Source of the DNA: Planctomycetota bacterium
GTDB lineage: Bacteria > Planctomycetota > Planctomycetia > Pirellulales > Thermoguttaceae
Assembly (NCBI GenBank): GCA_029550925.1
Contig: JAKPGL010000097.1
Location: 1 to 53,764 of the forward strand
Direction: 5' to 3'
DNA length: 53,764 bases
Positions 43,019-53,764 of the stretch are shown here, piece by piece. A model generated the notes under the pieces. The model ran no database searches and was not told where the DNA came from. It was given only the letters and a program-made list of their open reading frames with translations. The position numbers and the translations under genes are program-made. Each line of letters opens with the position of its first letter. Position 1 is the stretch's first letter.

Positions 43019-45370
43019 ATGCGTCTTACTCTTCGCACGTTGCTGGCCTATATGGATGGGATTTTGGAGCCGGAACAGGCCGAAGCCCTTCGGAAAAAGG
43101 TCGAGGAAAGCGAATTCGCCGCCAAATTGATGGACCGCATCCGGGAAGTTACTCGACGGCTGCGATTGGGCGCCCCGCCTGTAGGGGGGAAAGGCGATCT
43201 CTTGGACCCCAATACCGTCGCCGAATATCTGGACAACACCCTCCACGGCGATCGAGTGCCCGATTTTGAGAAGGTCTGTTTAGAGTCGGACATGCATTTG
43301 GCCGAGGTGGCCTCCTGCCATCAAATTCTTACCATGATCCTCGGAGAGGCCGCCGAAATTGATCCACAGACTCGGCAACGGATGTATCAATTGTTGGAGC
43401 AGGTCGCCGCCGCGGAAAAGGCTGAAGAAAATTCTGCCTCTCCAGGTTCTGGGACGGGCGCCGCCGAGTCTGGTCCTGAGAAACCCGTTGCGGGAGAATC
43501 TGGGCCAACGCCAGCCAAACCCAAAGCCAGTGTGCCGGAATACTTACGGGAGCCTACCACCCCCCGGCGATTCTGGGTGGGCGCCGCCCTTCTGTTTCTG
43601 GCAGGGTTTGCCGCGATGATTCTGCTAGGGGCCTTAGGGATGTTGGACCCTGGCAAACCCTTGGCCCGGCTATTGGGTATCTCAGGGCCTGAAGAGGTAC
43701 AACCGGCGGCGTCCCAGCCCACCCCGCCGGAACCCTCTCCCCAAGAAACCCCGGCGCCTTCGGGGAAGGAAAAACTAACGCAGCCGGAAGGTGTCTTGCC
43801 CAAAGCCCCTTCGGAGGCCGAAAAGCCTGGGACCGAAAAGGCGCCGTTGCCGGAAGAAGTTCAAAAAACGCCCCCTTCGGAACCGGGAAAAGAAAAACCT
43901 TCCGCTCCCTCGGAAAAGCCAGAAGAAAAGCCGAAGGCCGAAGCCCCGCCCCCCTCGCCTCCCGCCCCTGAGGAGAAACCGCTGGAGGAAAAACCCGAAG
44001 AAAAAATGCCGCCGGCCGAACCGGCCAAGCCAGCGCCTCAGCTATTGGGTCGGCTGGTTTCGGATCGAGAAGTGCTTTTACGACTGGATCCGGTCCAAAA
44101 GGATTGGTGGCCCGCGGCGCCGCAAGGCAACATCAGTTCTGGGGAGCGGTTGCTCGCGTTGCCTACGTTTCGGCCTGTGATGGGCCTTTCCTCGGGAATA
44201 ACCATCACCCTGATCGGCGCTGCGGAAGTGGAGTTGTTGCCCGGAAGCGTCGAAATGCCGCCTGGGATGAAGGTCCTGTTTGGGCGGGCGATTTTAAGCA
44301 CCGTGGGCAAAGAGAACGTCCCCTTGCGCATCCAGGTCGAAGGGGGGATAGGCCTGTTGACGTTATTAGACCCGGATTCCACGGCGGCGATCGCCGTCAG
44401 TCGGATGCACATTCCAGGCAATGATCCCCTGCACCAGCCGGACCCGGTGAAAGTGGAAATCTATACGATCCGAGGTCGATCTGCCTGGACAGGTCCGGAG
44501 GGGAAACCGCTGGGGATTCCGCCGCAGCAGCTACTGCCCATTGAACTGAGTTGGATAGGCGGCGGCCCGGCCCAAGGTTCCCCTTGGAAGATGGCGGTCG
44601 GGGAACCGGTCCCAATCGCGGCACTCCCGGAGTGGATTACCAAAGACACGTCCAATCCGTTAGAACGTCGGGCCTCTCCCGAAGTGGAACAGAAGCTCCG
44701 CGATGACCAGAGAATGGCGCGGATCGGGCTGATGGAGCTATTGGATCATCGGCTTCCGGAAGTCCAGGCCTTAGCCGCCCGGTGTTTGAGTTATCTGGGC
44801 GAATATCAACGATCGACCGCCTTGTTGAACAAACCGGAAGAGCGGTCCGGATGGTTCGATGCGATCGAACTGTTGCAAGAGGCGACGTTGCGGAGTCCGG
44901 AATCGGCCGGGGCGGTTCAAGAGGCGTTGGCTAAGCAATATGGCTCTCAGAATGCAACGCTTCTTTATCGAATGCTTCTGGGATATTCGGAGGAGGGGCT
45001 CAAAGCGGGCGAGGCCGCCGCTTTGGTCGATCTGTTGGACCACAATGATCTGGTCTTTCGGGTCTTAAGCTTTTGGAACTTGCAAAAACTGACCGGCAAA
45101 GGTTTTTATTATCAGCCAGAAGCCCCCAAAACCAAACGCGACCCAGCCGTGAAGCGGTGGCGGGATTGGCTTGCGCAGTGGACAGCCGGAAAGATTTCGC
45201 TCAGCAAGGAAGCGGCCGGGGCCAAAGAGGCGGCGTCCAAACCTTCCGGCGCCGGTGGGCCAGCCCCCACCGAACCTCCTAAACCCGCACCTCCTGCCCC
45301 TCCGCCGGAAACTCCCCCTGCGACGCCCAGTCCGCTACCGAAGCTTTCCACACCCGAAAAGACCCAATAA
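43019..45370 (+). CDS. Anti-sigma-like single-span membrane protein with a FecR-like region
   Basis: The 783-residue protein has an N-terminal helical region (1-135) rich in Leu and Glu (LRTLLAYMDGILEPEQAEALRKK), which resembles planctomycete anti-sigma-like domains without a clear zinc site. A single hydrophobic span lies at about 186-207. A long Pro/Glu/Lys-rich linker (215-340) follows. Residues about 345-500 show a FecR-like beta region (SGERLLALPTFRPVMGLSSG and VELLPGSVEMPPGMKVLFG). The C-terminal 280 residues are helical and end in a Pro-rich tail. It may sense the cell surface and relay a signal inward. The function is inferred from the domain layout. Confidence 0.6.
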   Translation: MRLTLRTLLAYMDGILEPEQAEALRKKVEESEFAAKLMDRIREVTRRLRLGAPPVGGKGDLLDPNTVAEYLDNTLHGDRVPDFEKVCLESDMHLAEVASCHQILTMILGEAAEIDPQTRQRMYQLLEQVAAAEKAEENSASPGSGTGAAESGPEKPVAGESGPTPAKPKASVPEYLREPTTPRRFWVGAALLFLAGFAAMILLGALGMLDPGKPLARLLGISGPEEVQPAASQPTPPEPSPQETPAPSGKEKLTQPEGVLPKAPSEAEKPGTEKAPLPEEVQKTPPSEPGKEKPSAPSEKPEEKPKAEAPPPSPPAPEEKPLEEKPEEKMPPAEPAKPAPQLLGRLVSDREVLLRLDPVQKDWWPAAPQGNISSGERLLALPTFRPVMGLSSGITITLIGAAEVELLPGSVEMPPGMKVLFGRAILSTVGKENVPLRIQVEGGIGLLTLLDPDSTAAIAVSRMHIPGNDPLHQPDPVKVEIYTIRGRSAWTGPEGKPLGIPPQQLLPIELSWIGGGPAQGSPWKMAVGEPVPIAALPEWITKDTSNPLERRASPEVEQKLRDDQRMARIGLMELLDHRLPEVQALAARCLSYLGEYQRSTALLNKPEERSGWFDAIELLQEATLRSPESAGAVQEALAKQYGSQNATLLYRMLLGYSEEGLKAGEAAALVDLLDHNDLVFRVLSFWNLQKLTGKGFYYQPEAPKTKRDPAVKRWRDWLAQWTAGKISLSKEAAGAKEAASKPSGAGGPAPTEPPKPAPPAPPPETPPATPSPLPKLSTPEKTQ

Positions 45371-45453
45371 GACGAGCCTCCTCCACCGCTAGCCCCAAGC
45401 GGCCCGCCGTAGAACCGGAGGCCCTCCGATCCTTTCCACTTCACCGCACCAAA

Positions 45454-45828
45454 TTATCGGGGTTTCGAGGGGCAACCGAGCACCGCATCCCGACGACACC
45501 CATAGATAGGGAACCGATCGGCTAGACCACAAGTTTCCAGAACCCGTCGATTTTCTGCACTCAGCCCCGCCAAACGCAGCAACCCTCCCTGTTGGCAAAT
45601 CCGGCGCTGCAGGCGAATCAATTCGCCGATCAATTCGCTCCGCAACAGCCCAATCCCATCCATCTCCAGGACGACCCGATAGGTCAGATGCTGCTGCAAA
45701 AGGCTCCAAATGTGGTCTGCCAAATCTGGGATTTCCGAGCTGTCCGGATCCAGATTCAGGATGCGGACAAAAAGCCAGTTCGGCCCCCGCTCCACCTCCA
45801 ATTCCCATCCCGGTGCAAGCGTCAGCAT
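45454..45828 (-). CDS. STAS-domain protein (anti-sigma factor antagonist-like)
   Basis: The 124-residue protein starts at ATG 45828 after AAGGAG. It has a STAS-like pattern: a beta-rich N-terminus (WELEVERGPNWLFVRIL), a central VVLEMDGIGLLRSELIGELIRLQRRI and a final helix/strand with RRVLETCGLADRFPIY. The phosphorylatable Ser or Thr of SpoIIAA-type proteins is at the D-x-[S/T]-G position; here it reads MDGIGLL, so phosphorylation is doubtful. It converges on the FecR-like gene at an 83-base gap. The upstream in-frame extension to 46197 is unlikely to be translated. Confidence 0.72.
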   Translation of the reverse strand: MLTLAPGWELEVERGPNWLFVRILNLDPDSSEIPDLADHIWSLLQQHLTYRVVLEMDGIGLLRSELIGELIRLQRRICQQGGLLRLAGLSAENRRVLETCGLADRFPIYGCRRDAVLGCPSKPR

Positions 45829-46301
45829 TCCCTTACTCCTTCCCCCAAGGGCCAAAGACTCCGCCCAAAAACGACTAGAGACCCAGATATCCATCATATC
45901 CTTCCATTTTCCCCTTACAAGTCCCCCGAAAAGAAATTTTCCCGAAATTCTTCTTTTCCGCAGATTCCGCACTAAAGAAAATGAGAAAGACTTTCCAAGG
46001 AAAGCACAGAACAAGCGTTGCCACCATTTTGGGGTGCTAGACAGTCTCCGGTAGGCACGTCGCATCGGCTGGGAGAGGGTATCGAACGAGTTGACCGCCC
46101 CGAGCTTTTGACAGTCTAATAGACTGTGTGCCAGAAGGGTTTCCAGGGGCGCAAAGGCCAGGATAGATAAAATAGAGAAATTAGAAAAAGCAGACAAAAC
46201 TGGCGACTCCGTTTGACGATCGCCCTTCTTTTGGGTAACTTAAGAATTTCAGGTGTTGGGTGGACGTTTTTTCTTAAGCCTCTTGGAAGGGAGTTTTGGG
46301 T
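45829..46301. other. 470-base divergent intergenic region
   Basis: The region lies between the STAS gene (leftward) and the EF-hand lipoprotein gene (rightward). It is AT-richer than the genes. A rightward promoter candidate is TTGACG at 46213-46218 and TAACTT at 46236-46241 (17-base spacer, poor -10). No repeat or gene recognised. Confidence 0.35.
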
Positions 46302-46928
46302 ATGAACAGGCATGTCGGAGTGGTTGTGGGATGTGTGGGTCTAGCGGCGATGCTCGTTTTCGGAGGATGTTTCGGCGGGGGCCCGGCTCGGGTCCGTGCG
46401 CCTTCGATCGACGCCAGCGGAGCAGGCCGGGATGCCATGGAACAGTACGACGCCAATAAAGACGGCGCGGTCAAAGGCGACGAGTTGGACAAAGCGCCTT
46501 CCTTAAAATCCGCCTTGAAACAACTGGATACAAACAGCGACGGCGGCGTCGATGCCGGCGAAGTTACCGCCCGCATTCGCCGGTGGCAAGACTCCAAAGT
46601 GGGCAAAATGGCCGTCAGTTGTATTATTACCTTCAACAAAAAACCTCTTGCCGGGGCCAAGGTTACCTTCGAGCCGGAAAAGTTTCTCGGCGCCAACTTA
46701 AAGCCTTGCGAGGGTACCACGGACGCTTCGGGAGCGGTCAGTCTCACCGATGGGGGCGACCCGCCCGGTTGCCCGCCGGGGTTCTATCTGGTCCGAATTT
46801 CCAAACAGGAAGGCGGTAAAGAACTGATCCCGGCCAAATACAACACCCAAACCACCTTGGGCAAGGAGATCGCCCTGGACGCCGAAGGGATGCAAGAAGG
46901 GGCTATCCGTTTCGATCTCACGCCATAA
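46302..46928 (+). CDS. EF-hand lipoprotein with a carboxypeptidase-regulatory-like domain
   Basis: The 208-residue protein has a signal peptide ending in the lipobox VFGGC (C23), so it should be lipid-anchored outside. Two EF-hand loops follow: YDANKDGAVKGDEL and LDTNSDGGVDAGEV. They carry the Asp/Asn/Asp and final Glu pattern for calcium. Residues about 100-208 form a beta-sandwich of the transthyretin-like / carboxypeptidase-regulatory type (IITFNKKPLAGAKVTFEP). This last type is common in planctomycetes. AAGGGAG precedes ATG 46302. It lies 15 bases before the ketosynthase gene. Confidence 0.8.
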   Translation: MNRHVGVVVGCVGLAAMLVFGGCFGGGPARVRAPSIDASGAGRDAMEQYDANKDGAVKGDELDKAPSLKSALKQLDTNSDGGVDAGEVTARIRRWQDSKVGKMAVSCIITFNKKPLAGAKVTFEPEKFLGANLKPCEGTTDASGAVSLTDGGDPPGCPPGFYLVRISKQEGGKELIPAKYNTQTTLGKEIALDAEGMQEGAIRFDLTP

Positions 46929-46943
46929 GGGGTTCGTGGAGGC

Positions 46944-50013
<3,070 letters not shown>

Positions 50014-50081
50014 CCCCCCAACCGTCCAAAACCTGGATAAACCTCTCGGTACGACCGTCTGTAGGAAACCCAAGAGAGGAC

Positions 50082-50132
50082 AAAAGGGGGAAAGGTGATG
50101 GAGATCGTCTTCCCTCTGGAGGCCCTTTTTTT
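50082..50132 (+). terminator. Possible terminator after thiC
   Basis: AAAAGGG (50082-50088) can pair with CCCTTTT (50123-50129), with a shorter inner GGAA/TTCC pairing, followed by a T-run to 50132. The inner bulge is large. It lies between the convergent thiC and purH ends. Confidence 0.3.
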
Positions 50133-51700
50133 CAGTGTTTGAAGTGTCGGCGGCCGGTGAAGATCATCGACAGCCCCGCCTGGTTGCAGGCGTCGATCAC
50201 CTCTTGGTCTTTGACGGAGCCGCCCGGTTGAATAATGGCGGCCACCCCCGCCTCGGCGGCTTTTTGGATCGAGTCGGGGAAGGGAAAGAAGGCGTCGGAG
50301 GCCAGCACAGCGCCTCGGACCCGCTCGCCTGCCTTTTTGATGGCGATTTCGGTGGAATCCACCCGGCTCATTTGGCCCGCCCCAACGCCCAGAAGCATCC
50401 GATCTTTGCAGATCACGATGGCGTTGGACTTCACATGTCGCACCATGGCCCATCCGAAGCGTAGGTCGGCCCATTGTTCCGGCGTGGGCTGGGCCTGGGT
50501 AACCACCTTCCACTCCTCTTCGGGATCGGGCAGGATGTCCGGGCTTTGCACCAACAGACCGCCCTCCAGCCAGCGATAGGCCCAGGCCGGCCTTGGGCTG
50601 TCCAATGGCCCGACTTTCATCAGCCGAACGTTGGCCTTCCATTTCGGCCGAGTGGTCAGAATCTGGAACGCCTCCGGCGTAAACTCCGGAGCGGCAATGG
50701 CTTCGACGAAAAGCCCCGGTTCGGCCAACACTTCGGCGGTGGCCGCATCGACCGGCCGATTCATCCCCAGCACCGAACCAAAGGCGCTCACCGGGTCGCC
50801 GGCTAGGGCTTTTCGGCAGGCGTCGGCCAAAGCGTCGGCACAGGCCGCCCCACAGGGATTGTTATGCTTGATGACCGAGACGGCCGGATCGGAAAACGAT
50901 CGGGCGATTTCCAATGCACTTTCCAGGTCCAGCAGGTTGTTATACGAAAGTTCTTTCCCGTGGAGTTGCTCGGCGGCGACGATATTGGCGCTTTGGGATT
51001 TAGGCTCTGCGTAGAGGGCGGCCTTTTGATGCGGGTTTTCGCCGTATCGGAGGATCATCTTCCGGGTATAGCTGAGGTTCAACGCCCCGGGGAAGCCCGC
51101 CTCGGCCGTCAGACCGGCAAAATAGGCCGCTATCACCTGGTCGTAGTGGGCCGTGTGGGCAAACGCCTCGGCGGCCAACCGCTCCCGAAGGGCCAGGCTG
51201 GTCCGCCCGTTGGCTTGGATCTCCTCCAATATGGCCGAGTACTGCGACGGATTGGTGGCGATCGTCGTGAAGGCATAGTTCTTGGCAGACGCCCGCACCA
51301 ACGACGGACCGCCAATGTCGATCTTCTCGATCGCCTCGGCCTGCGTAACGCCCGGCCGGGCTATCGTCGCCTCGAACGGATACAGATTCACCACCACTAA
51401 CTCAAAGGTCAAAATGCCATGCTCCTGGAGGGCCTTCATATCCTCGGGGTTGTCGTGTCGGCAAAGGATGCCGCCGAAAACCTTCGGATGGAGCGTCTTC
51501 AGCCGACCGTCCATCATCTCCGGAAATCCGGTGTACTGGGAAATGTCTTTGACCGGGACGCCCTCGGCTTCCAATGATTTGCGGGTGCCGCCGGTGCTGT
51601 AAATCTCCACGCCGGCGGTGGTCAGCCCACGGGCAAACTCCACAATGCCAGTCTTGTCGCTGACGCTAATAATGGCGCGACGAATCGGAGGCGAGTCCAT
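50132..51700 (-). CDS. purH: Bifunctional AICAR transformylase / IMP cyclohydrolase
   Basis: The 522-residue protein performs the last two steps of purine synthesis. The N-terminal cyclohydrolase half has RRAIISVSDKTGIVEFARGL, GRLKTLHPKVFGGIL and IDIGGPSLVRASAKN. The C-terminal formyltransferase half has KHNNPCGAA, FGSVLGMNRPVD and ASDAFFPFPDSI. Both domains look complete. ATG 51700 is chosen after AAGGGC; the frame to 51730 adds ten non-family residues. It is separated from the RND gene by 263 bases, which probably contain its promoter. Confidence 0.97.
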   Translation of the reverse strand: MDSPPIRRAIISVSDKTGIVEFARGLTTAGVEIYSTGGTRKSLEAEGVPVKDISQYTGFPEMMDGRLKTLHPKVFGGILCRHDNPEDMKALQEHGILTFELVVVNLYPFEATIARPGVTQAEAIEKIDIGGPSLVRASAKNYAFTTIATNPSQYSAILEEIQANGRTSLALRERLAAEAFAHTAHYDQVIAAYFAGLTAEAGFPGALNLSYTRKMILRYGENPHQKAALYAEPKSQSANIVAAEQLHGKELSYNNLLDLESALEIARSFSDPAVSVIKHNNPCGAACADALADACRKALAGDPVSAFGSVLGMNRPVDAATAEVLAEPGLFVEAIAAPEFTPEAFQILTTRPKWKANVRLMKVGPLDSPRPAWAYRWLEGGLLVQSPDILPDPEEEWKVVTQAQPTPEQWADLRFGWAMVRHVKSNAIVICKDRMLLGVGAGQMSRVDSTEIAIKKAGERVRGAVLASDAFFPFPDSIQKAAEAGVAAIIQPGGSVKDQEVIDACNQAGLSMIFTGRRHFKH

Positions 51701-51963
51701 CAGAAGGCCCTTTCCACGGAAAAAAACCACGTTCTATTTATTCTCTCACCCAGTAAAGTTCTCCTTATCAGTAAGCGGTTTGAACGTCGAGGTCAAGGAG
51801 GGCCTCTCGAAAGGGGGGGAAGCCATGCCTTGGATGTTTCGACGCCACCCCCCCATGATCACCGTCCCCTGGAAGCGGGCGTTTACCCTTGGCCCCCGTA
51901 CTCCTAAAGGGGCCTCCCCCCCGCTGACGCCCACTTGGGTAGCTACCCATGCTCCAAAAGGCC

Positions 51964-53764
51964 TCAGCCGGCTTGGCTTCGCCGGTACAGCAGCCAATAC
52001 ACCACCGGCACCACCACCAGCGTAAACACCGTCGAAGCAAAGATGCCGAAGATAATCGCCCAGGCCAGGCCCGAGAAGATCGGATCGAGCGTAATGACCC
52101 AGTTGCCCAACAGGGTGGTGCCGGCGGTGGCCAAGATGGGCCGGGTCCGCACCGCCACGCTCTGAATGACCGCCTCCCGCAGGTCCAGACCATACTCTTG
52201 GCCGTGGTGGATAAAGTCAATGAGCACCACGGAATTGCGTACCACGATGCCGGCCAGGGCGATCATGCCGATCATGGCCGTCGCCGTGAAAAAGACCGGA
52301 TCCGGATAGCCGCCTACGGGGCGATTGGCGATCAGATTCAACAGCCAAAATCCGGGCATGATGCCGATCATCGTTAGCGGAATGGCCAGCATGATGACCA
52401 GCGGCAACATCCGCGAACTGGTCTCGAACATCAGGAGCACATAGATGGCCAGCAGAGCGGCGGCAAACGCCAGGCCCAGATCGCGGAAGACATCCAGCGT
52501 GATTTTCCATTCGCCTTCGCCATGCCAGACGACCTGGAATCCTGGGGGTACGGCCCAGGGCTGCCCGCCGCCGGGCCGAAACCAGGTCCGCTCCTGCACA
52601 GGCCGAGGCGTCGCCGGCGGCGCCGGCTCAGGCGCTGCGCCGTCGGGCAACTGATCCATCTGGATATCCACGATGGCGTCGGCAGGCGGTCGGCCCGCTA
52701 CCTCGCCATACACAAACGCCACCCGGCGCAAGTTCTTATGGTAGATGGTTTTTTCTTCGATTAGAGGTCGGCCTTGAGCATCCGTCTGCCGAAACTCGCC
52801 CAAAGCGCCCAACTGCACCATGTGGCCGCCGGCGCCCTGCACGTAGATTTCCCGCAGGTCGTCGATGGCCGATCGGATCGACCGCGGCAGGCGCAGTTCC
52901 ACCCACAGCGGATGCACTTCCCCGGGCAGGTGCAGCACCGTAACCGGCATTCCGGAAAGGGCCAGTTGCAAGGTTCGACTAATCTGATCGGTGGTAATGC
53001 CGGAAAGGGCCGCTTTGGCCTTATCGGTAACAAAAATCCACTTCTCCACGTCGTCTTCCGCCGTGCTATCCACATCCACGACGCCCGGTTCGCGGCGAAG
53101 CCGATCCTCCACAATTTGAGCCGCTTGGGTTAACTCTTCATAGGATGCGTCCGGCGGGCCATACACTTCGGCCGTAATCGTCGAAAGCACCGGCGGCCCT
53201 GGCGGCGTCTCCACCAGCTTGACCCGGGCGCCATACTCGGCCGCCAGCTCCGTCAGCCGATCCCGAATCCGTAGCAGGATAGTATGCGATTGCTGAGAAC
53301 GGCTTTTTTTATGGGCCAGATTCACCCGGATGTCGGCCAGGTGCGTCCCGCGCCGCAAAAAATAGTGCCGGACCATCCCGTTAAAATCCATCGGCGAGGC
53401 CATGCCCACATAGGCCTGAAAATCTTTGACTTCGTTCACCGTGGACAAAAACTCTCCAAGCCGATGCGCCGCCGAAGCCGTCCGTTCCAGGCTGCTTCCC
53501 TCGGGCATGTCGATCACGATTTGGAACTCGTTTTTGTTGTCATAGGGGAGCATCTTGAGCGGCACGACCCGGAAGGCCGGCAGGAGCAATGCAGCCGCAA
53601 ACAGCCCCAGCACCCCCAGCAGCACCAACCCGGCCAACCACCGCCGATCCAAAATAGGTCCCAGCACCGCCCGGCTCAGCCGATAGATGGGAAGCTCCCT
53701 GACATCGTAGGGCGGTTCTTCGTGCTGGGCGCCTCGTTGCAAGACGGCCATGGCCATCCACGGC
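51964..53764 (-). CDS. RND-family efflux permease, C-terminal part (runs off the window)
   Basis: Some 600 residues are visible and the frame stays open to the window edge, so the N-terminal part is missing. A hydrophobic segment (LAGLVLLGVLGLFAAALLLP) is followed by the second periplasmic loop, FQIVIDMPEGSSLERTAS through about 430 residues, then the last spans. Conserved segments include LAIPLTMIGIMPGFWLL, TATAMIGMIALAGIVVRNSVVLIDFI and RTRPILATAGTTLLGNWVI. This matches AcrB/CzcA/MdtB-like proton-driven exporters working with a periplasmic adaptor and an outer-membrane channel. Substrate cannot be told. The usual partner adaptor is not in the window. Confidence 0.9.
   Translation of the reverse strand, partial: PWMAMAVLQRGAQHEEPPYDVRELPIYRLSRAVLGPILDRRWLAGLVLLGVLGLFAAALLLPAFRVVPLKMLPYDNKNEFQIVIDMPEGSSLERTASAAHRLGEFLSTVNEVKDFQAYVGMASPMDFNGMVRHYFLRRGTHLADIRVNLAHKKSRSQQSHTILLRIRDRLTELAAEYGARVKLVETPPGPPVLSTITAEVYGPPDASYEELTQAAQIVEDRLRREPGVVDVDSTAEDDVEKWIFVTDKAKAALSGITTDQISRTLQLALSGMPVTVLHLPGEVHPLWVELRLPRSIRSAIDDLREIYVQGAGGHMVQLGALGEFRQTDAQGRPLIEEKTIYHKNLRRVAFVYGEVAGRPPADAIVDIQMDQLPDGAAPEPAPPATPRPVQERTWFRPGGGQPWAVPPGFQVVWHGEGEWKITLDVFRDLGLAFAAALLAIYVLLMFETSSRMLPLVIMLAIPLTMIGIMPGFWLLNLIANRPVGGYPDPVFFTATAMIGMIALAGIVVRNSVVLIDFIHHGQEYGLDLREAVIQSVAVRTRPILATAGTTLLGNWVITLDPIFSGLAWAIIFGIFASTVFTLVVVPVVYWLLYRRSQAG

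Overview
The window is a GC-rich bacterial chromosome segment of about 54 kb, with no rRNA, tRNA, CRISPR array or transposase that I can see. The gene content suggests a planctomycete (Pirellulales-like). The clues are an Nramp-like transporter without the classical metal motifs, a Tat-exported Gfo/Idh/MocA oxidoreductase, an EF-hand lipoprotein with a carboxypeptidase-regulatory-like domain, a large membrane protein with a FecR-like region, and a GroEL with a His-rich tail. This assignment is inference from family resemblance, not from a marker gene.

Layout. 1-620: a near-consensus promoter drives a 55-residue secreted peptide. 620-9066 (minus strand): a probable operon in the order bioA, TIM-barrel protein, UbiA prenyltransferase, second TIM-barrel protein, alkaline-phosphatase/NPP-type enzyme, RluA-type pseudouridine synthase, recG. 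The UbiA/TIM-barrel/NPP part resembles the ebo (scytonemin satellite) gene set. 9312-13299: a lipoprotein form of L-rhamnose mutarotase, an HtrA-like serine protease and an M24 peptidase. The space between the last two genes is built almost entirely of repeats. 13624-15588: a POT-family transporter. 15589-17380: an AT-richer islet with a DUF6941-like gene and a HicB/HicA toxin-antitoxin pair. 17438-18910: tsaE and thiL.

19592-35184 (plus strand) is a long surface-glycan cluster. It holds a cytidylyltransferase, a HAD phosphatase, a GT-B transferase, a flippase, a CDP-alcohol phosphatidyltransferase-like protein, two GT2 transferases, a polysaccharide deacetylase, a GT4, a GT9, a small membrane protein and a GT39-like membrane transferase. 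A reasonable reading is that it makes an activated sugar or alcohol, builds a lipid-linked glycan, trims it by deacetylation and exports it.

35263-37015: an exported Gfo/Idh/MocA oxidoreductase bracketed by two direct copies of a miniature inverted-repeat element. 37140-42523: tsaB, the Nramp-like transporter, mscL, groEL and groES. 43019-46928: a single-span membrane protein with a FecR-like region, a STAS protein and an EF-hand lipoprotein. 46944-50013: a ketosynthase homologue whose nucleophilic Cys is replaced by Glu, then thiC. 50132-53764: purH and the C-terminal part of an RND efflux permease that runs off the window.

The least expected items are three families of miniature inverted repeats, a 26-bp hairpin array with compensating stem changes, the Cys-to-Glu ketosynthase, the ebo-like set with two TIM barrels, and a membrane-anchored mutarotase.
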